From Cucumis sativus (taxonomy: Eukaryota > Streptophyta > Magnoliopsida > Cucurbitales > Cucurbitaceae): a stretch of 64,000 nt of DNA. Below, one piece after another: positions 51,525 through 63,854 of the stretch (positions are counted from its first letter, which is position 1; every line of letters starts with the position of its first letter). The stretch is from assembly GCF_000004075.3 (NCBI RefSeq), contig NC_026660.2, positions 4,774,001 through 4,838,000 on the forward strand, read 5' to 3'. Position numbers and translations under genes: made by a program. Below the pieces are notes generated by a model. The model searched no databases. It had not been told where the DNA came from and worked only from the letters and a program-made list of their open reading frames with translations.

Positions 51525-54197
51525 TTGTGACTGTTTTCTACGAAAGTTCCAGCTTCATCCTCGTTCATGTCTTAATCTTTTCTAAATATCTTTTTTTTTT
51601 TAGAATAGTTGAAAGAAAACATTATTCATCGGATAAATTTGTGAAGTTTTGACAATTGGTTTCGTCAACTCTTATTTGGAGACTTTATCATATCATGCCA
51701 GCTGTATTTAGGTTGTCTTACGCGGCGCAAGCGATGACCAAATCTCTTAATCTCTCACGTTCTTAGCAAGGTTTAGTTTTGGGCTTCTTCTTTAATTTGG
51801 GCCTCATTCACTATTATTATCAGGCCCAATTATACTCACAAAGGAATATCAAGGAGTCATTGTAATGCAATAAGTAGACATAAATTTGTATTTGTGATAG
51901 AAACTTATACTAACGAATATATGTAAATACTTGTTATGTTTAGCTTTATTTTAATTTTAAATTATATAAAAAAAATCATCATTCTGTCATTGAAACTATT
52001 TAGAAGTATTAGAACAAAATTCTTACTTAAAAATATAGGTACTAAGTTTAACTTTAGACCAAATTCGCAACATGACCGATAGGTAAAATGAAAATTCTTT
52101 GTTTTAATTCACGGATTTCAATTAAATGAATTTATTAACAATAAATGTTAATGCAAAGTTAACTGATTAGATTGACTTGATCAAATAGTGGTGACGTAGC
52201 TAATTGACATTGTTTAGAAATTTTCATTTCAATTATCATCCAATTTTAGTTGAGAGTCTTGTCACTAATTTAAATACAAAGGATGTAAATTTTTGTTGTA
52301 AGTAAAAAGTTTCGTTCTTTTTAAAATTTTAAGTTAAATTGGAACAATAAATAATTGAGATTTCAAACAATTGGGTGCAATTTCAGCCTCATGGTTTGGA
52401 AGTAATTTGACATTTTTGCTTCACCAACCCACATCCCAATGGCAAACCTTTTTCTCTCTTTTTCTCTCTCTTTCTTTCTTTTTTTTATTTTTCTTTTTTT
52501 CTTTTTCAGTTTGGGATCTTGAATTTATGGGAAAAAAAACAACCATTTCAGTACCCAGGGATGTTTGTCCGTTTTTAATGTATACCTAATGAGTTAAAAT
52601 AATAAATATTTTTTTAAATAGTAAAATAAATTAAATTATTTATAATCTATATCAATAATTTTGAAAATTTTGCTATTTTTGAAAATTTTTCTTAAAATAT
52701 TATATTACAGTCTATCTATATTAGATTATTAGGTACGCTATCCTTACAGTGATAAACGCATATAATAGTTTGTCGATAGATTGGGATAGTTATTAATAAT
52801 TTTGTTATTTTAAAAAATGTATCTATTTTAGAATATATAATAATTGCATGTGACACATCACCTATGTACTGTTATTAATGAAGAAAAAGAGAAGTGAGAG
52901 GAAGTAAATAGAAACCACTCCCTAAAGTGAAATGAAATTGAATTCAACAATAATAAGATTGATTCTATTGAAGAAAATATCTCTTCACCTTTTTTGAAAG
53001 AAAATGGGAAGATTATTCAAACATTACCAATAAAAAGGAACCATTATTTCCTCTTTCTAACCATTTGCTATTTAGGGTTTAGAAGATGTGAAACGTTGCC
53101 TCTCCATAAAAATGGTGCATTCCAATGTACAGTAAGTGAGAGAGAAAGGAATATATTTTTATTTAAAAAAAAGGAGTGAGGGAACTTTTAATTTTTAATT
53201 ATATATTTACTTTTAGCATTATGATTAGGGGTTATCAAACATGGGTCGGAGTCAATTTGAGTCAATTTTTCAATCAAACTACACTAAAATATTTAAATTG
53301 ACCTCGATTGTCGAAGAGTAAATTAAAGTAAATTGATTTTTATTCTTAATTATTATATATTTAAAAACATATATATGATTTTGAGATTTTCTAATTATAT
53401 GAACACAAAGTTTCATCTTTACTTTGATTTTGATCATAAACAAGAGCTTCTTTTATGTCAACCTTAATAGAAAATTTTGAAGTTTTAATTTTATGAGAAA
53501 TATTAATAGGAATTCGAACAACAAAAAACGTGTAGTGTTAATAAATATTTTTTAAGTTTGACCCTTTCGAAATAAGTCAAATAAATTTTTTTTCACTAAC
53601 ATGTCAAAATCAATTATTTTCTCTCTTAGGTTTAAATATGGTTGTAAAAATAATGTATTTTGACTCTAATTAATTTATTTTGATTTCTTACCTCCAAAAT
53701 GTTTATTTTGTTCGTATATTAATCTTTTAAAAGAGATAAAAATGTAATTTACTAAAAGAAAATCATTTTGATACAAAAAGGATGAAAAATGTTTTCAAAT
53801 TAGAAAAATGACTTTTCTCACTCAAAATTCGAATAATTAATTTATCTTAAATAATTTACATACAATTCAAATACATACCCAAAACCTCCAATACAATGAA
53901 ACACATAACAAAACCAATAATATTTTAAAAATGGTTAGTTACTTGAACCTTCCTTAGATACATTTAAATAGTTTAATTCAAAAACTAGAAGCAATTTATT
54001 AACAAGAGCTTAACGGAATTGACGTATATGCATTGAGAGACCGAAATTTTTCCCTTCCAAACTTGTAGCAACTCATTAGAGAAAAAAACAAACAAATTTA
54101 GAAATTCAAATATGAATGGATCCAAATAGAATAGAACATGGTTTTGTAACTAAAAATCAGATTTAGGGTTTAGGACAGAAGAAGCAAAGATTACTCA

Positions 54198-54590
54198 TCA
54201 GGGGTACCCTCCAGCCATGCAAGTGTCCCAAAAGACCTTATCTTCCATTTCATTCATATTCCGAATCGCACCCACATCATTATTACTCGACTCTTCTTCT
54301 TCTTCTTCCTCCTCTTCTTCGTAACCAGCTCCGCTCCGCCGCCTTCCGCCGTCACCGATCAAACCAATGTCTTGATCTCCATCACCATTATCCCCGTCAT
54401 ATGCATCTTGAAAATCATCGATAGAAAAATCATTGTTATTGCAACTGCAGGAGCAAGCATCTTCCTGATCATCAGCATCATCCACAGCAGACTCTAATTG
54501 ATGCGGAGGATGAGACAATAATTTATCAACCTCAGAATCTGCACTATCTTCCCATAGAAAAAACGAAGAAGCATCTTTGATTTGGTCCAT
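54198..54590 (-). CDS. Acidic protein of unknown function, single exon
   Basis: The 130-residue frame has no intron. It is strongly acidic: about a third of residues are Asp or Glu, with a run of ten Glu near residue 95 coded by a GAA/GAG repeat. The N terminus MDQIKDASSFFLWEDSADSE and the C terminus NEMEDKVFWDTCMAGGYP are the ordered, hydrophobic-containing parts; the middle is probably disordered. A short CSCSC cluster lies near residues 46-50. There is no signal peptide, membrane span or catalytic motif. A TATATA stretch sits about 75 bases upstream. The terminal FW(D/E)xCxAxGYP style reminds me of small uncharacterised plant proteins, without a firm match. Frame length, start context and codon pattern support it as real. 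Confidence 0.65.
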   Translation of the reverse strand: MDQIKDASSFFLWEDSADSEVDKLLSHPPHQLESAVDDADDQEDACSCSCNNNDFSIDDFQDAYDGDNGDGDQDIGLIGDGGRRRSGAGYEEEEEEEEEESSNNDVGAIRNMNEMEDKVFWDTCMAGGYP

Positions 54591-54661
54591 ATATGGTTGG
54601 ATATTGATTATTATTATAAATAAATAAAAATCAATTTTGGTGGTTTATGAGGAATAAAAAA

Positions 54662-54671
54662 GATATATAAA
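54662..54671 (-). promoter_or_regulatory. Probable TATA box of the acidic-protein gene
   Basis: On the minus strand the sequence reads CCCAATTTATATATC. The TATA core is about 75 bases before the start codon. Confidence 0.45.
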
Positions 54672-55179
54672 TTGGGTCTTTTTTTCTAGCTTTTGGTTTT
54701 TGGGAGGTGGGGTTAGTTGAGTTGTGATTGTGGGAAAATTTTTAAATTATTGTGCATGTTTTTATAGTGTGTTTTTGCTTTAATTAAATGGAAGGGATTT
54801 AAATGTAAATGCATTTGTGGGTGACAAGAACTACATTAATTATATATATAATTTTTTAATTTGATTATCATTTTTGTTATGGAGATCTAATTTGTGGGTT
54901 TTGAAAAAGGTGGTAGGTGTTGGGATATATTGCTTCACATTTTAATTTGATGGTGGGTTTCATGTCACCTATCCACTCCATTTGTCTTTTCAGTACTAGA
55001 GGGAACCTTTTTTTTTTTATCCTATGGTTAGAGGTTTTTTGACCTCGTAAAAAGGAAGATCGAGAGAGCATTCGGGAGAAAAAGCTAATTATTATAGTCA
55101 TAAGTTGTAACGTTGAGTTGTAATAGTTTTATGGATTTGAATCGTAAACTATTTTAGTTTTGATTTTCATTTTGTTTTA

Positions 55180-55420
55180 AGGTTTTTGGTTCTTGAAAAT
55201 TAGTGGATTTATTTTCTCTCAATTTTTTTTTATTGATTTGCATCATTCTTAATTACAAGAATTATATATGGTGTGTTTGGATTAACTTTTTAAGTGTTTA
55301 TATAAGGTGTAAATAAATGTTCATAAATACTTAGAAATTCAATCTACTAGCCAAGTTTTAAAAAAAAAACAAAAATAACTTCTTTTTTTTTAACTTTCAA
55401 AATTAATCTTGGTTTCTTAA
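55180..55420 (+). repeat. Dispersed 'CCATTTGGTTTTT' repeat, intergenic copy
   Basis: 'GTTTTTGGTTCTTGAAAATTAGTGGATTTATTTTCTCTCAATTT' opens the copy and 'ACTTCTTTTTTTTTAACTTTCAAAATTAATCTTGG' lies near its end. It is a diverged member of the family seen in the transporter introns. Confidence 0.45.
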
Positions 55421-58400
55421 ACTATTGGAGTAGACCCTAATAAACACATCTAGAGGTAAAATTAATATTTATAAGTATAATTTTAATAAATGATTGTCAA
55501 AGCGGGGTCCAATGTTGCATATATAGTCCATCTTTTTATTTAGTTCTTTTAGCTCCACACTAGTTTGGAACACATTCACCAAGTTCGAATATGGCTTTAT
55601 TACTATCATTTGTTAGACTCTACGTATAAAATGATACTCTCAACTTTTTGAACTATTAACTCTTATAACTTTGGTTTTGTCCGAAAGATCTCATATCAAT
55701 GGTTCTCATTTATATATCTATGTTCTTTCTCCGTACATTGTAATATAATAGGCATTTGGTCACATCTTCAACCAGATAAAGCACTAATTCTTATCTAACA
55801 AAGATGGAAGGTAGAGGCTTAATGCAAGTTGTTCAAAAACAAAATTTTAAAAATAACAATAATTAAAATTCTAATAGGGATTATAGAGTTTGATATTATT
55901 GCAATTGTTTTAGAAATCATATTAGAAGTCTCCCCGGTATGGTAGATTATTGAACATTAGAAAAATGGTCACCATGAACACACATATATAAACCTAATCT
56001 TTCATACATGTTTATTTGCATTTGTAATTTTTTCGATAAACAATTGGTATTCTGAAAGTCCATATCATTTTTTCTACGATGGAAGATAAAACATTTTAGA
56101 TATTATATTGTTGAAAATTTTTCGTTATAAAACATAAATATGTGCTTCTTTATATTTTCACTTATTCAAGAGTCAACATTATATTAAAATATTTACAATT
56201 TATGGTTGTTCGTTTCAATTTAAATATAGCTCAATTTATTAACTAATTAGTATATTTAAATATTAAGGTTTTGAAATTTCACAAAATTAAATTAATTAAT
56301 TAAATATATCTTAATTTTGCAACATTCATGACTTCTACCTGAATGGTTGATGTTGACTATTATTGATGGAACTCAAATTTTCCTAATTCATCGTCAAACC
56401 TAATGAGAAATTAAGCTAAAAAATGATTAGCCTCATGAGTGGTTTGTTTGATATCAAATCAATGAAATGTATATATATATATATAATTTATTTACTTACG
56501 TGTTCTTTATATCTATTTTTGTGTCTTTTTAATTATATTACATTATTGCTTTGTTACAAAAGAGAAAGATGAATCTATCTATCAATGATAAATTTTATTG
56601 TAGATAATAGATTTTGTTACAGTAGCACTTTTTAAAAGATTTTTATTAGGTATATTTTTGTATTTTGGATTGTTATATTTACAACTACCTTTACATGAAT
56701 CTAAAAAACGAGATCTGGGTAAACTTTTTTAAAAATAACTAAAAATATATATTTTTTAGAAAAAGAAAAAATAAAGTCAAGAAATAGACATTTGATCTCT
56801 AAAATCTCCCGAGTGCTTTTTCTTTTTCCTTTTCTTTTTCTTTATTTGTTCAAAGATTCTTTTGGTTAATTATTAAATGGTTAAAAATTTCAAACAAACA
56901 TCTTAGGTTTGCCGACGATGACACTTTCATAGAGTCGTTGCACTTTCGATTTATTTTTATTGAATAACTTTGAATTTTCTTTTCCTTTTTTAACTTCAAA
57001 GCTTCTCTTACAATTAATTTAGAATTTAAAAAATATAGTGTTTTGTTTTTAATCTAATTTTCATTTAAAATTATTTTGGCCCTTTTATGTTGTCATTTTT
57101 TATTCATTCTAAAATTGTAAGTGTTTTTTTTTTTCTTTTTCTCCCTCTACTTTTTTGTCTTTTTTTTTTAAATGCAATTTCATAATATAACTATTTGATT
57201 ATTTAAACAATATTAACTTTAACAAAATTAATATTATTTGTCTTCTAATAAACTAATAACAATCTACTAAAATATTTACTAAATTTATTTTTTCTAATAA
57301 AAATTTATTAACTATCACTTATTTATATAAAGTATTTATTAATTATTTAATGGAATTAATTTAATTCTATCCTTCATTATCGACCTACATTGTTTTAAAG
57401 TATATTTCTGATATTTCTTGTCAGCATATCGTATTTTATTCTCTCTTTTTTTCTTAAATTAATTTTTGTATATTATTTGTTGAAATATACTTATAATTAA
57501 TTTAACTACACTTGATGGGTCTGTCAAATTTATTTTGGCCATTTTCCATCAATTAACTTCATGCAAATAAAATTTATAATTAATAATAATAAACTTTACT
57601 TAACTAAAATTGGATAATTGGATGTAATAAAATAAATAACCACGTACTTGTTTCATTATTTACTAAATTAACGTAGTCAATGTAATGAAAGAACTCTAAT
57701 TTTTAAATATTAATGAACTAATGTTAGTATTAGTTTCAAATTAATTTTAGTATTTGTTATTTTAAATTAGTATAAAAAAATAATTTTAGGAATAGTTACT
57801 TTAGTGAAAATTATTTTAAATAGAGTGATAATTATTTGTTTTGATATATCGTGTTTAAAAATAAAATTTTGTTATATTACATCATATTTAAAAATATTCT
57901 TTATTTTTAATTAATACGTGCATTAGAAAAATAGTACTCATTGTTTAATTATCCTTAATCTTTCAATAATTAATTAATCTATTAAAATTATTTGCGGTTA
58001 TCGTAATAAATTTTACAAAATAGGTACAAAATAAACACTTCTTCTTAACTTCCAATTTTGATAACATTCTAAATGTATAAAACCAAACACAACAAATTTT
58101 TGTTTCCAAAATTCTTATTTCCTATTATATTTATTTGGAAATTTTGAGTTTAATTCTCATATGATCTAAATCTTTTTTCTAAGTACCAAACTTTGATATT
58201 GCGATGTGAAAATTTTAAATTATTAATAGTGATGTAAAATTAGTAAAAACTAATTAATTACAATTATCAATTTTAGAATTGGCTAGGATTTCAATTGTTT
58301 TTTTCGGTAGATAAAAATCACAATTGAAAAATTGAAGAGACAAACGTACATTTCAAAAACTAAAAGTTTGAAAACGAAATCAAACCTTAGAACAACTTTA

Positions 58401-59674
58401 GTAGACATCTTTTATTTTTTCCATTAATAATTAAACACTGTCAACCAACCCATAGGCCTACCACAACAAAAATCCACAATCCACACCCATTTGTTATTAA
58501 AAAGCAATATCACTACTAATGACAACAATTTAATCAAAACCTAATCGAAACGATTTTATGTTGGGATTTGTTTTTTGGTTGAATATAAATGATCCTCTTG
58601 AACCATTTTTGTTAGATGATTGGTAATTGAGTAAAGACCAAACTCTAACCAACTTCTAGAATCAACAAAGCTTCAAATTGGGTGACAAAATTACACACTT
58701 TGACCTTTTAAATTCCCTCTTGGTGAACTAATTACTCAAACCCTACTTCTCTTTCAAATCCCCTAAAATTGATACAAATCCTTGCAATCCAAATTTTTAT
58801 TACACTTGAAACGAACTTTGAATATAATATAGCAATTATTCACATAGGATTTCTGTTAATAAATGCATTACAAAGACCAAAAGAGAGATTTCATAATAAA
58901 TTCAAGATTGAAGACAAAATGTTTGAAAGTACCCAAAATAAAAATGGATTTGGATTAGTGTGAAAGGTTGACTAAATTAAGATTCAGAAGCATTGTTAGA
59001 CCACGAACTTCTTTCTGTCTTTCACCTAAGAAATATTTTCAACTATGGTGTACTGCATCAACATAGTCAAAATCATTGGTAGGTTTTGAATCAAAAGTAG
59101 AATAACCAAAGGACTATAGTCCAAGAGGCATAATGACAGTCCTGAATATGGGATTATGATTCTCTAATATGGTTTCAAACTATATGGGAACAGAGAGAGT
59201 TTGGTAATGAATTGAATTATCATACCTTCAGCTTAGTGATATCATTCAATTTCAATATGGAAACAATCAAAAGTAAACCTCCAATGTCATAAAGAAACAG
59301 CTTTCTAAAATTCCACCCCTTATTATTTGAAACTTTAAATCACGTGCTTGATTATCTCTCAATCTGATTCCCTTGTAATTGTTTTTCTCTACCTGCAAAA
59401 CCGATCAGAAGAAACCGCTAAATAGTTTTGGACCCGAAGCTTTGGTAAGAAGAGAATTCTTGCATACCGATGCAAACAAACAGAGTTGATTGCCGTCTTA
59501 CAAAACGACTGTTGAGTTATTGTAGGTCTGTTTGTATTCGCTTGTATGTTAGAATATCCTACTGTCAGTCTGTCACAATTAGTTAGTCATTGTTCATTCG
59601 TTATAAAATTTTGGAGACTAGCACAGAGATTTGGTCAAAATCTTCCTTTGGGGTCTATGTTAGACTTGAGAGAA

Positions 59675-59746
59675 AGCAATGTAACATTGGAGGCTAAAAG
59701 CAATGTAACATTGGAGGCTAAAAGCAATGTAACATTGGAGGCTAAA
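59675..59746 (+). repeat. Perfect tandem repeat, 24 bp x 3
   Basis: The unit AGCAATGTAACATTGGAGGCTAAA occurs three times without mismatch (59675-59698, 59699-59722, 59723-59746). Being 24 bp, it keeps frame and encodes SNVTLEAK three times at the end of a 67-codon frame starting at 59546. No gene support for that frame was found. Confidence 0.95.
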
Positions 59747-59788
59747 TAGAATTTTTCAAGGAAAAGTTTGAATTTCATCAAATATCAA

Positions 59789-59870
59789 CCAAGGTCGACT
59801 TAGCTCGATGGTATTGACACTTCTATCTCTAGAGGTCAAAGGTTAAAATTCTACACTACAATATAGTAAA
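59789..59870 (+). repeat. Possible tRNA-derived SINE relic
   Basis: 'GTCGACTTAGCTCGATGGTATTGACACTT' resembles a tRNA A box (TRGCNNAGTNGG) and 'GAGGTCAAAGGTTAAAATTC' a decayed B box. An A/T-rich tail follows. The cloverleaf is not complete, so this is not a working tRNA gene. Confidence 0.35.
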
Positions 59871-60089
59871 AAATAAATAATTAAATAATGGGCAGTTTAA
59901 CAGTTATTTTCCTCTAGAAATTTTATTCAACAAGAAATCTTCAACGGGTAGTTTTTGTTTCAAATGTAATCCTGCAATGGTTCTTTAGAGAATAAAATAA
60001 ATAAATGTATTTGAGTCTCTAAACCAAACTAATCTTCTAGTACGAGAATTTATCTCTTTTTCATAATTAGAAAGTTGGGAAATTTTCAA

Positions 60090-60480
60090 TTTATGCACTT
60101 CAAACTTTGGGATTTGTGTTAATTTAAACTTTAAATTAATAATTGTATCACTTTAAACCTTGAACTTTGGGAACGATACAAACTCCAAACTAATAATTGT
60201 ATCAATTTAGACTCTAAATTTTTATAGGCGTATCAATTTAGACCATGAACCAATATAAATGCATCAATTTAAACTCTCCATTATGTTTTAATTTGACACA
60301 GTTATAAAAGTTGAGGCTTCAAATTGATACATGTATGAAGAGTTAGCGTTCAAATTGATGCATTTATGAAAGTTTTAATTTTAAATTGATGCAGCTATTA
60401 GTTTAGGGTTTAAATTTGAAACAATTATTAATTTAAGGTTCAAATTGATACCCAAAGTTCAGTATAAATTGATATTTTTC
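60090..60480. repeat. Array of diverged short repeats
   Basis: About eight variants of 'CAAATTGAT(A/G)CA(T/A)TTATGAA...TTTAAA' and its complement occur here (for example 'AATTGTATCAATTTAGAC', 'CAAATTGATGCATTTATGAA'). The unit length is roughly 35-45 bases and identity is low. Direct and inverted copies mix, so the DNA could fold back. Confidence 0.55.
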
Positions 60481-61834
60481 CTAGAGTGTTTAAATGGATT
60501 AGAGCCACTAAACTGCTATGCCCATCTTATAAGCAACCACTTAACCTCACAATATTTTGCTATAAAAAAAACTTGTCAATTTGTGATATCTTAAGAGAGT
60601 CAAAGGATTAAAATCTTGACAACGATATTAGGGATATATCAAAAAAAATATAGGTACCGAAGATATTTTTGTAAATCAAATATCTACAAAAATCATTCAA
60701 ATTAATAACTAAGCTGCCTTTACTTCCACATAAAGTTATTGATCTTATTTAGTGTATTGTATATCTTCATATTGTGATAATAGATGACTTCTCTTTTATG
60801 TTTTATGGGAACTCTTATCTACGATTTTAGAGATATCAATCTTAATCTTTAATTTTGATATTGATATCAAACCTTCTTAATTATGAATACGTCTGTCATC
60901 ATATCCTTGTGTAGGTCTATGGGTTTTGACCTCATTTTTCAATACTCTCCTTGTTTTCATTACTGTCTCTTATGACATTGACCATCAACCCCAATATTTT
61001 CTATATAGAGGGATGCCGATTTGTAAATCCGATACTCTTGGAGCTCTAAAGTTTGGGGGTTCGGTCATACCATGCTTTTTTGTTAACTCACCAGGGTATT
61101 ATTTGGAGTCTTTAGCTAATTCTACTAAGACATAGTTGAGTGACGAATCCAAGATGATTAATTTTGAAGCTAATAAGATGTCAATTCCCGTTTTCATAAG
61201 TCAAAACTATTAAATAAGCCTATATTATACTAAAGAGGTATAATTATAGTAAATTGTGTAGTAGTTCGTTAATAACTGTGAACAAGACATTAGAGGGTTA
61301 TCCAAGAGCTCAGCACATTGATGGCTTGGATGAGTAACGGCTTTAATGTTAACATTGATCAGAAGGTCCATAGTCACTTGAAAGCACAAACGTTTTTTAA
61401 GTTTCAGTTCCGAAATGGTCAACATAGATAATTGTTAAGCTACAGCTGAAGAAAGGTACAAACTTGATTCTACCTTAAGCATCAAAGTGTAATTGGCTTG
61501 ACACTACATCGAATCCATAGTAGCTTGTTTTGCAAGGTTTTGGGGTCATTTCTCCTTGAAAATATGAGTCTAATGTTGGCATGAGTTTTAGTATCAACAC
61601 AAATTATTTTCCTAATAAATTTGCACTGAACTTTAACACGTCCCTCCGATTCCTAAACTCAAACCTTGACCCATATATTTTGATTTTCTTGCTACAAGAC
61701 TTACACTGTTAGTTTTGTTTAAAAAATTTTGTACTTTTCTGTATATAACAGGCAATCCAAGAAATATCACCCGAGCACCTAAAATCCCTTGTCTAAGCAG
61801 TGCTAGCCGACGTTTGGTTTTCTAAGGTATAAAG

Positions 61835-62368
61835 TAGGGGTGCAAGTGGCTCGGTTTGGATTGGTTTCTTAGAAATTCAAAACCAAACCAATTAATTTGT
61901 TAAGGATATATACAAAACCAGAATCCAACCGGGCAAATGAGAAATTGTGCCACCCAAACCACTCAGATGGCAATTTGGTCTGGCTTGATTCTCTAGAGGT
62001 AGGCATAAAGGTAGGAGACAAGGTGCCGTAAAGAGGGGAAATGGAACAGGCACGAGGGGGAGGAGGAAAACTCCATAAATAAAATAAAATCCTGTGCTAT
62101 CCTGATATCAAACTCACTACTTCAAGCATGCAGGCGCACCTACACGCACACCTAGCTGCAATATTTTTTGTTCGAACTATTGACGTTTATTATATATAGC
62201 ATATATTGGTAGGCTAGATTTACCAATTTGTTTTTAAGGTCTAAACCAAACCCGACCTAAATTTTTCAGCTTTATATATTTTCAACCCAAAACAATTAAA
62301 TGGACTGGTTTCAACCCAAACCGACAAGTGAGTTTGGTTGGTTAAAAAAAAAATTCCGTGCACCCCTA
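61835..62368. mobile_element. Non-autonomous hAT-type transposon (534 bp) with perfect target-site duplication
   Basis: The element begins TAGGGGTGCA and ends TGCACCCCTA, a perfect 10-bp inverted repeat. It is flanked on both sides by the identical 8-mer GTATAAAG (61827-61834 and 62369-62376). An 8-bp duplication and TAGGGGTG-like ends are hallmarks of the hAT superfamily. Just inside, subterminal CGGTTTGG/CCAAACC motifs recur near both ends (about 61850-61985 and 62250-62335), as expected for transposase binding. The interior has no transposase frame, so it would need an enzyme in trans. Confidence 0.85.
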
Positions 62369-62624
62369 GTATAAAGTGAAAAACTAATTAGTACAATTTG
62401 GATAGATTTTTGTTGGTAGAATGTATGCTGCTTGATTTCTACTGTTTTTGTTGAGCAGCCGATTTAAAACATAATGTTTGGCATCCATCTTGGGAGAAGA
62501 AAAAATTATGTCAAAGCATGGACATAGGCACCAAATACTTTTTTCTATATGATCAGTTCTATATGAAGATGGAATGATGAACGAACCTTGCAAAACTCAG
62601 CTACCCAATTTAGCAGTTGAAGCA

Positions 62625-63849
62625 TTAGTTTTCTTTCCCAGCCTCGGTAGCAGCATCGCTGTTCCTCCAAGGATTTAGGGCTTCTCTAATTGCCTGAGCC
62701 TCAGGCGAGTTTTCCCAAGCCAGCCTCTCCGATTCTATAACTGCTACTTTATCATCTGTGCCAAAATAGAGTGAAAATCGTATACCAATCAACAGACCAT
62801 CAAATAAAGAAACGGACTTAAATAGAGCACTTGAATCTCGTATCCAAAAAAAAAAAAAAGAGCAATTGAATCAGTACTTGAACTTTTTTGGGGTTAATAA
62901 ACAAAATTTATTTCCATTAACAAAGTACAGAATACAAAATACGAGGAGATGGGATATCCACTCACTCCATTGGGTTACAAAAAAGAGACCCAACTGGTGT
63001 AGAACCGACTTAGGCTATAATTCAAAAAAATGGACCAAGTAGAACAATCCCAAAAAATAACTCTTCAAACCAAAGCCTCCAAAGAAGAACAAAAAAAGTT
63101 CATTCGCCTTGAGCTTTAGAAAACATTTCAGGTGTGAATATAGTGCTGAATATCAAGGTCGTTTACTTTATCTACATTATTTTTACATTGTCACTCTGCA
63201 TCCCGATTTTGGCTAATTATGTTGGAGGCTTATTGTTGGTCTTTAATGTTCCTTAATAACGTTTTCAACATAAAACATAACAACTTGCACTCAATTCAAC
63301 TTATTCACTTCTTGATATCTATCCAACACCAAAATCAAAAGTTCGTTCTGATTTATTGGAAGCAAAAATTCTTCAAACTACTTGAACATAAATTGTAAAA
63401 AATTTTAAGAATCTACCCAACCCAACCTCAAAACACCGTCTAACGTACGTGAACACTGGACCAGCTATTAACATACAATCCACTAGTTGACCCAAAAACC
63501 TAAAGCTAATGGACGAAGATAAATTTAGAATTAATTAACACTCAAAACCCTAAAAAATAACTATTGACAAACCTCCAATTCTTGCAGAGAATCAATTTGC
63601 TACAATTTATTGAAAGAAAGATAAAAATAATAATAATAATAAATAAATAAATTAAGACGAAATGCCAAAACCAAAGGTACTTCAATTAAATACAGGAAAG
63701 AAAATGAATTAACAATGGTGGACTGAGGAAGAGAGAGAAAAAAGGATGGTTCTCACACAGAAGCCCGATTTAATCATGAACAATTCCATGGAACCTCCAA
63801 TCAAAGCCGAAACTGTCCCAATCTTCACATACCAGTCTAGAAACTTCAT
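62625..63849 (-). CDS. Small mitochondrial-type membrane protein, ESSS/complex I subunit-like
   Basis: Two coding exons (63759-63849 and 62625-62755, minus strand) join to 73 residues: MKFLDWYVKIGTVSALIGGS opens the protein, followed by MELFMIKSGFYDKV, then ESERLAWENSPEAQAIREAL and NPWRNSD. Residues about 8-28 form one membrane span. From memory this matches the short plant family annotated as 'ESSS subunit of NADH:ubiquinone oxidoreductase' (Arabidopsis At2g42310/At3g57785), which would place it in mitochondrial complex I. The start is firm: an in-frame TAA lies eight codons upstream once the leader intron (63855-63962) is removed. The 5' untranslated exon continues past the window edge. The coding intron is about 1 kb (62756-63758). 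Gene reality is well supported; the name less so. Confidence 0.75.
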
Positions 63850-63854
63850 TTCAA

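Larger units (their letters stand above)
47030..54190. other. Gene-free AT-rich region of about 7 kb
   Basis: No gene is supported. It contains trinucleotide repeats (ATT)n at about 47195-47244 and (TTC)n at about 47252-47273, TA runs (about 48643-48661), copies of the 'TAGACTT' AT-rich family (about 49720-49860 and 52610-52860), and a near-perfect 53-bp duplication at 51387-51524. Short frames at 49018, 52371 and 52994 are low-complexity. Confidence 0.6.
54700..61820. other. Gene-free AT-rich region of about 7 kb
   Basis: No gene is supported. It includes another copy of the 'CCATTTGGTTTTT' repeat (about 55180-55420), an AT-rich 'TAGACTT' copy (about 56550-56700), a TA run (about 56470-56486), the 24-bp triple repeat at 59675-59746, a SINE-like relic at 59789 and diverged short repeats at 60090-60480. 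The 69-codon frame at 60926 is not convincing. Confidence 0.6.

Noticed and set aside
59546-59760. Copia LTR
   Set aside because: The start resembles some LTR starts, but no matching second LTR, primer binding site or internal genes were seen within the window.
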